The notes beneath the pieces are model-generated. The model did not search any database, was not told the origin of the DNA, and saw only the letters and a list, made by a program, of their open reading frames with translations. A stretch of DNA of 64,000 nucleotides. Origin: Rhynchonema sp. JSB1_4. Its lineage: Eukaryota; Nematoda; Chromadorea; Monhysterida; Xyalidae. Position 1 is the first letter of the stretch. Every line of letters starts with the position of its first letter. Positions 11,402-43,465 of the stretch are shown piece after piece. Position numbers and translations under genes: made by a program. The stretch covers positions 1 through 64,000 of the forward strand of contig JASAMV010009218.1 of assembly GCA_030248065.1 (NCBI GenBank). The letters run 5' to 3'.

Positions 11402-12208
11402 TTATTCCTTGCATACCGTTTCCATCGAGGTGGCACACTTTTTGCACAACTGTGTTTCGATCTTGTTTTGGGCCGTCACTTTCTTGACTGTTTTCGTCTT
11501 CGGCTTGCATGTTTTCTTTTCGTCTTCTGATTCATCCGTAATGTCGTCTGACTCCTCGTCTGCAATTTTTTTCCAGATTCACGTGAAACTCCGTCTTTAT
11601 GCACAAAGACTTGCTCATGCGGAAGAAGATCTGATAGTTCGACCAGCCATGCGATGAACTCCCAAACAACTGGAACTACAGTTACGAGCTTTTAGAACTA
11701 TATACATATACTGTAACTGTGACTAATTATTTTATGGTTCATCGAACGACACGATGGTGCCTGTGACTGATTGATGCGATCTAGCTGCCCGAGCAACTCG
11801 GCGAACTTAAACGACCGGCCATGTTGCTCACAAATTTGTGCCGTTTGTAAGCGACAATTCCCGATAATTCCAATCAAAAAAACGAAAGTCTCTCCAACCT
11901 TTGTCTGAATTGCTTGTTTGTCCCGAACTGGCACTCGATTCTGAACTTGACGTCACCGCCATGAAAAGCAGCATCTGAAAATAGGAGGATTTGGAATGAG
12001 GGCGCTTCTGTTGAGAATCTACAACATTTGCCAAATAATCATAGCACAACAAACTTCCAAGATGGTTTGCTGGGTCATGTTTTGTTCTTACCGAGACCAT
12101 GGTCCATGCGGCGGCGTGCATCGTCGTGATAGATGATGGTTCAAAACCGACAGAGTGCACTATGGCGCACACGGACAAAATCAAGACGAAAACGGCGACG
12201 CGCGTCAT
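11402..12208 (-). CDS. Small secreted acidic/lysine-rich protein, array unit 3 (intact)
   Basis: Exons 12092-12208, 11899-11974 and 11402-11559 keep the same phases and stop as unit 2. The product is 116 residues with one visible change in exon 1 (TTVHA becomes TTMHA). Signal peptide, Ser-rich linker, acidic then basic C-terminus with four Cys. Confidence 0.6.
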
Positions 12209-13334
12209 GATGATCGAGTGCAGTGGTTCGTAAATATCTTTACATGTTTTAAACGTGATGTTACCAGTTGGAAAACAAATGAATGATTTCCATAATCAGT
12301 CGTTTATATACAGTTGGGATGGGTTACGGTATAATGCCACGATTGCACGATTGTGATAAGGTATCGAATTGCACGAAACGATGGAAGACGTGGTGGGATA
12401 CGGTATTTCTGCCACAGCCCACAGAAATGCCAAGCCATGAATTTGGTGTTTCTGGCTTGGGTTTGCTCATGACTTGACCATAACGACAATGTCACGAGAA
12501 AACAAAACCAGAGTAAAGGAGAAAACTACCCGCTTCGTTTTGATCAACACCCGGTGTGTGTATGCGCTCACCGTTACAACGTTGTCTGTTGTCACATAGC
12601 ATGTTGCTGTCATCAATGAACAACACTGATGATGACATGGTGCACCACTGCACCGGTCAGTTTGTGACCTGGTGGTGGTAATGAGCAATTAAAAAAAGCC
12701 CTCTGGCTCGAACACGGACAATTCTTTGGTCAAATGCACCATTTGAAAGTCAAACGAACAAACAGCCTCAGCGAGTCGTTTAGCAGTTGAGATCGACGTC
12801 GACTTTTGCGTGCCGTAATCAGCGTGTAAAACGGCGAGGTAATCATTGACGTGAAACATTACGTGCGGTCGTTCCAATTCCAAAACAGTTGCATCCCGAC
12901 CAGATCACTGGGAACGAACTGTCCCACAACCGATTCGGGTTTATCCGTTTTATTTTTCAATCTGTAATCAGTCTTCTTCCCAGCGCAGCTGAGTCGGGTT
13001 TATCAGGTTTATCGCTTTATCCGGATTATTTGTAATCGTCTTCCCCCCAGCCGGAGGAAGTCTGTTGGGAGATAAAATTAGATCAGTGGGCTCATAAAAG
13101 TAGTGCTTATCTTTTCACAAAATTTGTCACGACTTGGTATCAGCGATAATGGTTTACTCTTGATAATCGGTTGCATCAGCATCGCTCGAGGTACTCGATG
13201 CACTTTCATTTGCTTTCTGCTCTTTCAGATGCGACACGCGTGCGCTCGAATCAAAGGCTGCAAATGACTAAACTTGTTTCGCTAATCGGCCAACATCACA
13301 TGTCAATAATAAAGAAGTGAAGGATGAGAATGGA

Positions 13335-13591
13335 TCACGACTTTTTCATCGACCTACTTTTGATGTTTTGTCGGCCGAGTTTCGAGTTCAGCATCGTGAT
13401 GTTTTGGTTGAACGTCGGTGTTGTCCTGACGGAACCTTTTGCCACACGACGCGAGCAGGTTTTTTGATTCTTGTGTTTATTGAAGGACTTTTTGTTGCGG
13501 TACCTTACACCACATCTCAGGCAGATGCCCGAGCTGCTGTGGTGTTTCACGTCGGTCGGCCACGGCTGGTGGACGGCTGGTCTTCCTGTTC
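13335..13591 (-). CDS. C2HC zinc-finger-like exon, array unit 4
   Basis: Same as units 2 and 3: C-X2-C-X12-H-X5-C motif, one-base-shorter leader after the CTTCTAG acceptor. Confidence 0.3.
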
Positions 13592-14079
13592 CTAGAAGAG
13601 GAGGGGTAATAAACACCGGTGTGGTGAATATTTTTTAAAGTGATCTTGATGATTATTTTACTTGAAATGCACAGAACACTGAAGAACGTGCGAATACAGC
13701 GCATGCAATTTATGTGCTGCAGTCAGAGTTGGGTGTGATTAAGACAAAAGTACACTTGCGGGAGCGGCTTGCGGCTCACTATCGAAATATTTCTTCGACT
13801 GTAGCACATCAAAATGAACCAATCGGCGTCGAGTCAACGTCGCAAACGTACTCCGGCCCAGCGCTGATTGGTTCATTCTTATATGTCATAAAAAAAGAAA
13901 TATTTCGATGGTGACCCGCTAGCCGCACCGCTAGTGCGGGCGTGTTGACGCGGTTGCGGATCTCAGACAGATTTTCACCCTCATTAACATGGCCGCGCCC
14001 ATAGATGGCAGTAAGTTTAATAAACTTCACAGGCTTTCTTGTGACCTACAGAACTTGAGCTGTGACTAAATGTAAAACA

Positions 14080-14886
14080 TTATTCCTTGCATACCGTTTC
14101 CATCGAGGTGGCACACTTTTTGCACAACTGTGTTTCGATCTTGTTTTGGGCCGTCACTTTCTTGACTGTTTTCGTCTTCGGCTTGCATGTTTTCTTTTCG
14201 TCTTCTGATTCATCCGTAATGTCGTCTGACTCCTCGTCTGCAATTTTTTTCCAGATTCACGTGAAACTCCGTCTTTATGCACAAAGACTTGCTCATGCGG
14301 AAGAAGATCTGATAGTTCGACCAGCCATGCGATGAACTCCCAAACAACTGGAACTACAGTTACGAGCTTTTAGAACTATATACATATACTGTAACTGTGA
14401 CTAATTATTTTATGGTTCATCGAACGACACGATGGTGCCTGTGACTGATTGATGCGATCTAGCTGCCCGAGCAACTCGGCGAACTTAAACGACCGGCCAT
14501 GTTGCTCACAAATTTGTGCCGTTTGTAAGCGACAATTCCCGATAATTCCAATCAAAAAAACGAAAGTCTCTCCAACCTTTGTCTGAATTGCTTGTTTGTC
14601 CCGAACTGGCACTCGATTCTGAACTTGACGTCACCGCCATGAAAAGCAGCATCTGAAAATAGGAGGATTTGGAATGAGGGCGCTTCTGTTGAGAATCTAC
14701 AACATTTGCCAAATAATCATAGCACAACAAACTTCCAAGATGGTTTGCTGGGTCATGTTTTGTTCTTACCGAGACCATGGTCCATGCGGCGGCGTGCATC
14801 GTCGTGATAGATGATGGTTCAAAACCGACAGAGTGCACTATGGCGCACACGGACAAAATCAAGACGAAAACGGCGACGCGCGTCAT
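14080..14886 (-). CDS. Small secreted acidic/lysine-rich protein, array unit 4 (intact)
   Basis: Exons 14770-14886, 14577-14652 and 14080-14237, same phases as unit 2. The predicted product matches that of unit 3. No family recognised. Confidence 0.6.
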
Positions 14887-16017
14887 GATGATCGAGTGCA
14901 GTGGTTCGTAAATATCTTTACATGTTTTAACCGTGATGTTACCAGTTGGAAAACAAATGAATGATTTCCATAATCAGTCGTTTATATACAGTTGGGATGG
15001 GTTACGGTATAATGCCACGATTGCACGATTGTGATAAGGTATCGAATTGCACGAAACGATGGAAGACGTGGTGGGATACGGTATTTCTGCCACAGCCCAC
15101 AGAAATGCCAAGCCATGAATTTGGTGTTTCTGGCTTGGGTTTGCTCATGACTTGACCATAACGACAATGTCACGAGAAAACAAAACCAGAGTAAAGGAGA
15201 AAACTACCCGCTTCGTTTTGATCAACACCCGGTGTGTGTATGCGCTCACCGTTATTATACAACGTTGTCTGTTGTCACATAGCATGTTGCTGTCATCAAT
15301 GAACAACACTGATGATGACATGGTGCACCACTGCACCGGTCAGTTTGTGACCTGGTGGTGGTAATGAGCAATTAAAAAAAGCCCTCTGGCTCGAACACGG
15401 ACAATTCTTTGGTCAAATGCACCATTTGAAAGTCAAACGAACAAACAGCCTCAGCGAGTCGTTTAGCAGTTGAGATCGACGTCGACTTTTGCGTGCCGTA
15501 ATCAGCGTGTAAAACGGCGAGGTAATCATTGACGTGAAACATTACGTGCGGTCGTTCCAATTCCAAAACAGTTGCATCCCGACCAGATCACTGGGAACGA
15601 ACTGTCCCACAACCGATTCGGGTTTATCCGTTTTATTTTTCAATCTGTAATCAGTCTTCTTCCCAGCGCAGCTGAGTCGGGTTTATCAGGTTTATCGCTT
15701 TATCCGGATTATTTGTAATCGTCTTCCCCCCAGCCGGAGGAAGTCTGTTGGGAGATAAAATTAGATCAGTGGGCTCATAAAAGTAGTGCTTATCTTTTCA
15801 CAAAATTTGTCACGACTTGGTATCAGCGAAAATGGTTTACTCTTGATAATCGGTTGCATCAGCATCGCTCGAGCTACTCAATGCACTTTCATTTGCTTTC
15901 TGCTCTTTCAGATGCGACACGCGTGCGCTCGAATCAAAGGCTGCAAATGACTAAACTTGTTTCGCTAATCGGCCAACATCACATGTCAATAATAAAGAAG
16001 TGAAGGATGAGAATGGA

Positions 16018-16275
16018 TCACGACTTTTTCATCGACCTACTTTTGATGTTTTGTCGGCCGAGTTTCGAGTTCAGCATCGTGATGTTTTGGTTGAATGTCG
16101 GTGTTGTCCTGACGGAACCTTTTGCCACACGACGCGAGCAGGTCTTTTGATTCTTGTGTTCATTGAAGGACTTTTTGTTGCGGTACCTTACACCACATCT
16201 CAGGCAGATGCCCGAGCTGCTGTTGTGTTTCACGACCGGTCGGCCTCGGCTGGTGGACGGCTGGTGTTCCTGTTC
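16018..16275 (-). CDS. C2HC zinc-finger-like exon, array unit 5
   Basis: 86-codon exon with the same length and phase as unit 1. The zinc-knuckle motif is kept; the FNKH of other units is FNEH here. Confidence 0.35.
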   Translation of the reverse strand, partial: EQEHQPSTSRGRPVVKHNSSSGICLRCGVRYRNKKSFNEHKNQKTCSRRVAKGSVRTTPTFNQNITMLNSKLGRQNIKSRSMKKS

Positions 16276-16752
16276 CTAGAAGAGGAGGGGTAATAAACAC
16301 CGGTGTGGTAAAGGTTTTTTAAAGTGATCTTGATGATTATTTTACTTGAAATGCACAGAACACTAAAGAACATAAATACAGCGCATGCAATTTATGTGCT
16401 AGAGTTGGGTGTGATTAAGACAAAAGTACACTTGCGGGAGCGGCTTGCGGCTCACTATCGAAATATTTCTTCGACTGTAGCACATCAAAATGAACCAATC
16501 GGCGTCGAGTCAACGTCGCAAACGTACTCCGGCCCAGCGCTGATTGGTTCATTCTTATATGTCATAAAAAAATATTTCGACGGTGACCCGCAAGCCGCAC
16601 CGCTGGTGCGGGCATGTTGACGCGGTTGCGGATCTCAGACAGAATTTTCACCCTCATTTACATGGCCGCGCCCATAGATGGCAGTACGTTTAATAAACTT
16701 CACAGGCTTTCTTGTGACCGACAGAACTTGAGCTGTGACTAAATGTAAAACA

Positions 16753-17586
16753 TTATTCCTTGCATACCGATTCCATCGAGGTGGTACACTTCTTGCACAA
16801 TTGTGTTTCGATTTTGTGTTGGGCCGTTACTTTCTTTGTTTTCTTTGTTTTTCTTGTTTTCGCCTTCGGCTTGCATTATTTCTTTTCGTCTTCTGATTCA
16901 TCCGTAATGTCCTCTGACTCCTCGTCTGCAATTTTTTTCACAGGTATATGTACGATCAGATTCACGTGAAACTCCGTCTTTATGCACAAAGAATTGCTCA
17001 TGCGGAAGAAGATCTGATAGTTCGACAAGCCATGCGATGAACTCCCAAACAACTGGAACTACAGCTACGAGCTTTTAGAACTATATACATATACTGTAAC
17101 TGTGACTAATTATTTTGTGGTTCATCGAACGACACGATGGTGCCTGTGACTGATTGATGCGATCTAGCTGCCCGAGCAACTCGGCGAACTTAAACGACCG
17201 GCCATGTTGCTCACAAATTTGTGCCGTTTGTAAGCGACAATTCCCGATAATTCCAATCAAAAAACGAAAGTCTCTCCAACCTTTGTCTGAATTGCTTGTT
17301 TGTCCCGAACTGGCACTCGATTCTGAACTTGACGTCACCGCCAAGAAAAGTAGCATCTGAAAATAGTAGGATTTGGAATGAGGGCGCTTCTGTTGAGAAT
17401 CTGCCGAATAATCATAGCACAACAAACTTCCAGTGTGAAACCAAGATGATTTGCTAGGTCATGTTTTGTTCTTACCGAGACCATGGTCCATGCGACGGTG
17501 TGCATCGTCGTGATAGATGATGGTTCAAAGCCGACAGAGCGCACTGTGGCGCACACGGACAAGACGAATACGGCGACGCGCATCAT
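16753..17586 (-). pseudogene. Secreted acidic/lysine-rich protein gene, array unit 5 (premature stop)
   Basis: Exons 17476-17586 (two codons shorter inside the signal peptide), 17281-17356 and 16753-16925. In exon 3 an in-frame TAA at 16876-16878 falls right after the acidic block (EDEKK) and removes the basic, cysteine-bearing half. The signal peptide and Ser-rich linker are intact, so a shortened acidic secreted peptide could still be made. Confidence 0.6.
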
Positions 17587-17970
17587 GATGATCGACTGCA
17601 GTAGTTCGTAAATATCTTTACATGTTTTAAACGTGATGTTACCAGTCGGAAAACAAATGAATGATTTCCACAATCAGTCGTTTATATACAGTTGGGATGG
17701 GTTACGGTATAATGCCACGATTGCACGATTGTGATAGAATTGCACGAAACGTTGGAAGACGTCGTGGGATACGGTATTTCTGCCACGGCCCACACAAATG
17801 CCAAGCCATGAATTTGGTGTGAATTTGCTCATGACTTGACCCTAACGACAATGTCACGAGAAAACAAAACCAAGCGTAAAGGAGAAAACTACCCGCTTCG
17901 TTTTGATCAACACCCGGTGTACGTACATGCGCTCACCGTTATTATACAACGTTGTCTGTTGTCACATAGC

Positions 17971-18358
17971 AAACTCACGATGCTTATTCGCTGATCCGCA
18001 ATCATAATATGATTGATAATATGATCCAATCCAATCACCAGGGTCGATATCAAACTTGGTGATCGCAGGTGACTTGCCTTGGTATTGACAGCTTTATCGA
18101 ACGTTTCGTCAGTGGTCTCGTTTCGACCCAAATGAAAACAAAGATTTTTTGCGACATCCGAGGTTCACCACATTCGCACACATATACTTTATAGTGAACA
18201 TTTTCCAATGGTAGCTGATGTCCCCAACACCCGTTAATTGCTGTGATGAACATTCTCCATAGTGACCAAAATGGGGGCTCATGCGTCACCATAAGGTGGA
18301 CAGACCGTGCTGTGATCGTTTGCAGCGAACGAAATTCAAGTTAGGTCAGATTGGTACC
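17971..18358. other. Unique sequence between the array and the duplicated racemase exon; nothing recognised
   Basis: No exon of a known family. One copy of the TATCAAACTTGGTGATC motif (18049) that marks MITE ends elsewhere in this window. Confidence 0.4.
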
Positions 18359-18650
18359 ATGCCGAGTCACCTTTTTGCTTTGCCTTGTTGATTCAGACGC
18401 AAGGCATCAACGTAGTCAAACTGGCCAGCTTTGGTGTGACGAACGACGAGCTGTAGCCAGTGTACGAACGGACAGCATCAGGGACGCCTTGCTCGATCAG
18501 GCACCCGTCTGTATCCCACTCGATGTACCGGTGGTGACGAGCACGCAAGCAGTGGCCTGGCACTGCATGCAATTGTTGGGTAACGCACATGCCAAGGGCG
18601 ATGCACGTGGATACGGTAGATTGTTTGACTGTCATCTCAATGAATCGTAG
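18359..18650 (+). pseudogene. Broken copy of the racemase-like gene's last exon
   Basis: Homologous to 3670-4041. One base is lost in the ACGAGCTGATAGCC stretch (frameshift), and a segment of about 90 bp that includes the catalytic-cysteine region (FISCTGL) is deleted. The tail VVTSTQAVAWHCMQ is kept. None of exons 1-3 is present nearby. The repeat continues to 18891 through the 3' flank. Confidence 0.85.
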
Positions 18651-18986
18651 CAATCTGTTTTAGTGTGATTATTCTTCATTTATCATGTCAATAACCTTTT
18701 GGGGAATGTACCAAGCGATTATGGGTGCTGGTAGCTAGCTGAATGCGATACAATGACTTTATTTCACCCGTGTGTATGTTACTAAAGTGAAATTGAGACC
18801 AATTCTTGCAACAAAAAGGATCATATGCACCAGAGGAGATCAAAATGATAAGACAAGTTAGGTAATCACCACAATAAATTCACATTACAAACGATCAACG
18901 AGAGAGAACAATAACAGTCAACAAAATATCGAAACTGCACAACAATCAGAGTTGGTGAGATAAATGACCACATTAACAGCGTGAGA
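18651..18986. other. Intergenic: convergent 3' flanks of the racemase remnant and POLE
   Basis: The first 240 bp repeat 4042-4285. The rest is unique, and POLE ends at 18987. No gene seen. Confidence 0.6.
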
Positions 18987-39379
<20,393 letters not shown>

Positions 39380-40403
39380 CGTTCTTGTTGATGATCTGGC
39401 TATGGCTACACCTAACGGAACTGAGGCAAGCAGAAATTTCCCTCGTTGCTCTGCCTTGCGTGCCTGCTCGCTCTCCTCTAACCAGTCCTGCAACTCTACC
39501 GTGATTAGTTTGCACAAAAATCCACCAGTCATCTGTGTACCGTTGGTGGTTTAGGCCTTTTTGAAACAATTTTGTGACACAAGTTCGAACCCTCAAGAGA
39601 ATTTTTCGCCGTTTATTTTCTCGGAAAAATACATGACCGGTAATTTTTCCGGGAGATCTATTTTCGAAAATTGCCGGGCTCCGGAAAAAAACGGTTTTTC
39701 CGTTTTCGTTTCGTTTTTTTCAAAAATGAAACGGTTTTTTTGCAGTTGGTCACATCACAATATAAATATTCTGGTTGTCTGAATCGGAGATAGAATTCAC
39801 ATAAACGGAATCCAACTCTGGATTTCTCTTTCGTTCAACTTTTGGCTCAGGCTTCGATTCAGGCTCAGGCTTTGTCTTCTACTAATAGATAATACTAATC
39901 TGTTACAACTTTCCATTTTTATAATTAGGCCTCAGCCAGGAAGACCTATCCACAATTCTCATGTCCACGCCTGACTTAAAGCCTGCAACGAGACCTCAAC
40001 CCTCAATACATACAGGATGCGACAGTTTCGCGTCAGTTGGATTCCGTTTTGTGTGAACTCTATCTCCGCGTGGTTGTCTATCTGCGTTTTTTCCGTGCCG
40101 GGAAGACTGATTATAAATGAAACGGATTAAACGGATTTTCCGGATAAAACTGATTCTTGCGTGCTGGGATTAAGACTGATCATGGACTGTAAAATAAAAC
40201 GGATTGAACGGAATCCAGCTGTTACTTAGTCCTGAACCAAGGCTTGGGCTTAGGCTTGAGTTCAGGCTTAGACTTACAGTAGGCTAAGGCTCACGTTTGC
40301 GCACATACTTAGGCTTGGGCCTTGACTCAGGCTTAAACTTAGGCTTGGACAGGCTGAATACATGCGTGGCATTCAATGGTGTAGCACAGGGTAGTACGTG
40401 GGG
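39380..40403. other. Upstream of POLE: degenerate repeats, no gene
   Basis: An open stretch continues on the minus strand to 39532, upstream of the chosen POLE ATG, and could be 5' UTR. Beyond it are AAACGG/CCGTTT-rich repeats (39650-40220), also found in the tandem array (about 4868-5010), and degenerate TTAGGC-like runs (39840-39880, 40230-40360). Confidence 0.5.
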
Positions 40404-40797
40404 CAGTGTAGTTCCTGGGGGGGGACCCCCCTCGGGTACGTCTGTTCCCCCTCCGAGGTACGCCTGCCCCACTGTTCCCCCTCCGGGTACGTCTGCTCCC
40501 CCAATTTTTTCCTAAAATGGGCAAATTTAGGCCTAAAATGGGCATTTTTTGGCCAAAAATAGGTAAACTTTAGGTGAAACCTCCAAAAAAACGCCAAAAT
40601 ACCCTTTTTATAGGGGATTTTTCGCAAAAGAAGGCAAAAATAGTCCAATTTTTCGACCTCAAAAAATGACTTTTTTCCGCCCCCCCCCCCCAAATTGGGA
40701 CTTCCCCCCCCCATCCCCCCCAGGTAGGTACGTCTGTTCCCCCTCCGAAAATACTGGAGGGTACGTCTGTTCCTCCTCCGGACCAGGAACTACACTG
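40404..40797. mobile_element. hAT-like MITE E2 with GGTACGTCTGTTCCCCC repeats
   Basis: Ends CAGTGTAGTTCCTGG / CCAGGAACTACACTG. Subterminal GTACGTCTGTTCCCCCTCC repeats at both ends, AT-rich core of AAAATGGGC / TTTTTGG motifs. Flanks CGTGGGG-like on both sides. Confidence 0.65.
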
Positions 40798-40805
40798 CGT
40801 GGGGG

Positions 40806-41235
40806 CAGTGTAGTTCCTGGGCGGGAGGCATAGTAGTGGCAGGGGGGTTGGGGTTACCCACCTCTCAGTACTTATCTGCCACAAAACCCGAGGGGGGTCG
40901 GGAGGTTGAGTACTTACCTCTCACAATTCCAAACCATACCTCTCACAAGCAATTTTACACCTTTTTACGGCAAAAATCGGTGTTTTTCGACCTTATTTTT
41001 TCAAAAATCGAGCGCTCCGCACGCAAACCCACCCATAATAACTATTTTTAGGCGATTTTCGGCAAAAATTTGGAAAAAGTACTATTTTTACCTCATTTTT
41101 TGGCCAAAATTGTATCACAAAAACGGTGTTTTTTCGCCTTTTTGGGTGACCAAAATCATACCTCTCACGCTTCCGGTATCCGGTCCCAACCCCGCATCAT
41201 ATTTACCTCCCACACATGGGCCTGCCACTACACTG
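40806..41235. mobile_element. hAT-like MITE E3 with TACCTCTCAC repeats
   Basis: Ends CAGTGTAGTTCC / CCTGCCACTACACTG. Subterminal motif TACCTCTCAC, core with GAGCGCTCCGCACGC and TTTTTGGCCAAAA. Confidence 0.55.
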
Positions 41236-42010
41236 GGGGGAGGGGGGTCCCCCTCGGGTACGCTATCTCCCCTCAGGTGGTACACTATCTCCCTATCTCC
41301 CCCTCCGGGCAGTGTAGTGGCTGGGGGGGATGGGGGGGGGGGGCCCCCCCCCCCCCCTAAGGAGTAGGTACCTTGCAACCACCCCTTGGGGGGGGGATGG
41401 GGGGAAGGGTAGGTACCTTGCAACCACCCCGGAGGGTACCTTGCAACCATAAATTTATGGTTTTTATAGGCAAAAATGGGTGTTTTTCGACCTCAAAACC
41501 CCAAAAATCGCGCGCTCCGCGCGCAAACCTCCATATAATAGCTGTTTTGGGCGAATTTTCGGCCAAAATGCAAAAAAGTACCATTTTTTCGGCCAATTTG
41601 GCAGAAAAAAGCATGCAAAAAACACCCTTTTTTCGGACCCCAGGGGTACCTTGCAACCTTCTGGAGGCTGGGTAGGGGGGTACCTTGCAACCATCTGGAT
41701 CCATCCCCCCCCAAGGGTACCTTGCAACCTGCCACTACACTGCCTCCGGGTACACTGTCTCCCCCAATTTTTGTCTAAAAATAGGCATTTTTAGGCCTAA
41801 AATGGGCATTTTTTGGGTCAATCTTCTCAAAAGTCGCCAAAACACCCTTTTTATGAAGATTTTTTCCTAAAAGAGGTAAAAATAGGTCAAATTTTCTACC
41901 TCAAAAAGTGATTTTTTCCTGAATTTGGGTCTTCCCCCCCCCGTTCCCCCCTCGGGGTCGGGGTACACTATCTCCCCCTCCGGACCAGGAACTGCACTGC
42001 GTGGGGGTGG
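41236..42010. mobile_element. Composite hAT-like MITEs with GGTACACTATCTCC and GGTACCTTGCAACC repeats
   Basis: An inner element (about 41360-41730) repeats GGTACCTTGCAACCACCC and has the core palindrome CGCGCGCTCCGCGCGC. It is nested in an outer one marked by GTACACTATCTCCCC at 41263-41305 and 41745-41980. Ends CACTACACTGC / GCAGTGTAGTGG are visible. C- and G-runs join the parts. Confidence 0.55.
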
Positions 42011-42018
42011 GGGTCCCC

Positions 42019-42140
42019 CAAATTCATCTATCTATCGTCAACACTTTTTGATTTCATCTATGTATCGTCAGCACTTTGGGCAAATCTATCTATCGTCAAC
42101 AAATTCTGGGAACAATCTATCCATCGTTAACAACAATCGA
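42019..42140. repeat. Four-copy ATCTATCTATCGTCAAC repeat
   Basis: Units of about 30 bp ending CGTCAACA (one CGTTAACA). They read like the subterminal repeat of another element whose ends are lost. Confidence 0.7.
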
Positions 42141-42235
42141 CCCCAAAATGGACATTTTTGACTCAAAATGGCTCAAAATCGGTATTTTTGCCCCAAACAG
42201 GCAAAAAAATCGCGCGATTTACCGTATTTCCTAAA

Positions 42236-42357
42236 ATAGAGCCCCCCAAAAAATAGAGCCCCCCAAAAACAGAGCCCCCAAAAATACAGCCCCCTAAAAA
42301 GGGTTCAGTGAAAAAATAGAGCCCCCCCCAAAAAATACAGCCCCCCCAACTTGGAAT
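42236..42357. repeat. AAAAATAGAGCCCCCC minisatellite
   Basis: Six degenerate copies of AAAAATAGAGCCCCC or AAAATACAGCCCCC. Shorter runs of the same motif occur at 44741-44800, and the inverted equivalents at 50880-50970 and 53000-53120. Confidence 0.8.
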
Positions 42358-42404
42358 TCCCCGCTTGGGGTCGTAAAGTCAAGTTCTTGTGCAGGCATTC
42401 ACAA

Positions 42405-42500
42405 ATATATGTAATATATGTAATTTGTTACATATATTATTTTGGGAGTTACATATATTATTTTAATATATGTACCTAATATATGTAATATATGTACCAA
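42405..42500. repeat. ATATATGTAA palindromic AT repeat
   Basis: Alternating direct and inverted copies of TATATGTAATATATGTA and TTACATATATTA. A related TACATATATTATTTTGG occurs at 44190. Strong hairpin potential. Confidence 0.7.
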
Positions 42501-42598
42501 ATTTTTTTGAAAACTCGGCAACCCCCCTAGATTTCTGGAAAACTTCAATGTTGAAAAACGTATTTTTACGCATGTCACGGTTGACGCACACTGTCACC

Positions 42599-42963
42599 CA
42601 GTGGTGTAGCTACCCAGGCGGGGCGGCAACCTACCTACTGTACCAGCCGAGCTAGGGGGGGGGGGTCATCTGGAAACCGAAATTTTTTATGTCTAAATAC
42701 TGAAGAAAATGTGGCCTAAAACACTAATTTCGCGCGCAGCACGCGATTTTTCGCCTATTTGCAGACAAATATGCTAATTTTATGCAATTTTAAGCCAAAA
42801 ATGAATGTTTTGGGTGAAAAGTTAGGTGGGGCGGGGCGGCAACCTACCTACTGTACCAGGGGAGGGGCGGCAACCTACCTACTGTACCAGGCGAGGGGCG
42901 GCAACCTACCTACTGTACCTTGGGGGGGGGACCCCCCACCCCCCCCCCCCAGCCACACCATTG
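42599..42963. mobile_element. hAT-like MITE E10 with exact 8-bp target duplication CTGTCACC
   Basis: Ends CAGTGGTGTAGCTACC / CAGCCACACCATTG, flanked by CTGTCACC at 42591-42598 and 42964-42971. Four copies of CGGCAACCTACCTACTGTACC and a core with GCGCGCAGCACGCG. 365 bp, non-coding. Confidence 0.9.
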
Positions 42964-43114
42964 CTGTCACCCCCGCTGCAGTGTGTTGACCGACCCCGAC
43001 AAACACCACACGCGTCATGAGTGTGCGTCTGCCAGCAGGTACTTTAGGTGCAGGGGTGGTGGGGCACACCTCCCCGATCCCTTTAGCGTGTATCATGTGC
43101 ATCATATTCCACTC

Positions 43115-43458
43115 CACTGGTGTAGTTAGGGGAGTGGGGGGAGCCCCCCTAGGTATAGTAGGTAGGTAGGTTGACGCTCCATCCTGGTACAGGTGGTAGG
43201 TCGCCGCCCCCCGGCTGGTTCAGTGGGTTGCGGTTTTTGGCCCAAAACAGCATAAAATCGGTATTTTTCACTTCAAATAGGCGACAAATCGCGCGCTGCG
43301 CGCGCGAAATTAGCGTTTCAGAGTACATTTTGATCAATATTTCGACCTAAAAAAATTTGTTCCCCCAACTAGCTCGAGCGGTACAGTAGGTAGGTTGCCG
43401 CCCCACATTTTTGGTGGTACAGTAGGTTGCGGTGCCCGCCTGGGTAGCTACACCACTG
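43115..43458. mobile_element. hAT-like MITE E11 with exact 8-bp target duplication TTCCACTC
   Basis: Ends CACTGGTGTAGTTA / TAGCTACACCACTG, flanked by TTCCACTC at 43107-43114 and 43459-43466. Repeat GGTACAGTAGGTAGGTTGC, core palindrome CGCGCGCTGCGCGCGC. Confidence 0.9.
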
Positions 43459-43465
43459 TTCCACT

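Larger units (their letters stand above)
4533..17970. repeat. Tandem array of five ~2.68-kb units
   Basis: Unit borders at the shared CATAGCATGTTGCTGT landmark are about 4533, 7241, 9917, 12593, 15275 and 17970, giving 2708, 2676, 2676, 2682 and 2696 bp. Units 2-4 are almost identical by eye. Units 1 and 5 share variants with one another that the inner units lack, such as a 17-bp segment inside an intron. Each unit contains, left to right: a POLE exon-26 scrap, a region rich in ATCCG/TAATCAGTCTTC motifs, a C2HC zinc-finger-like exon (minus), a palindromic MITE, and a three-exon secreted-protein gene (minus). The pattern fits unequal crossing-over with homogenised inner units. Confidence 0.93.

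Noticed and set aside
4533..17970. CRISPR array or satellite DNA
   Set aside because: Units are 2.68 kb with genes and introns; there are no short repeats with unique spacers.
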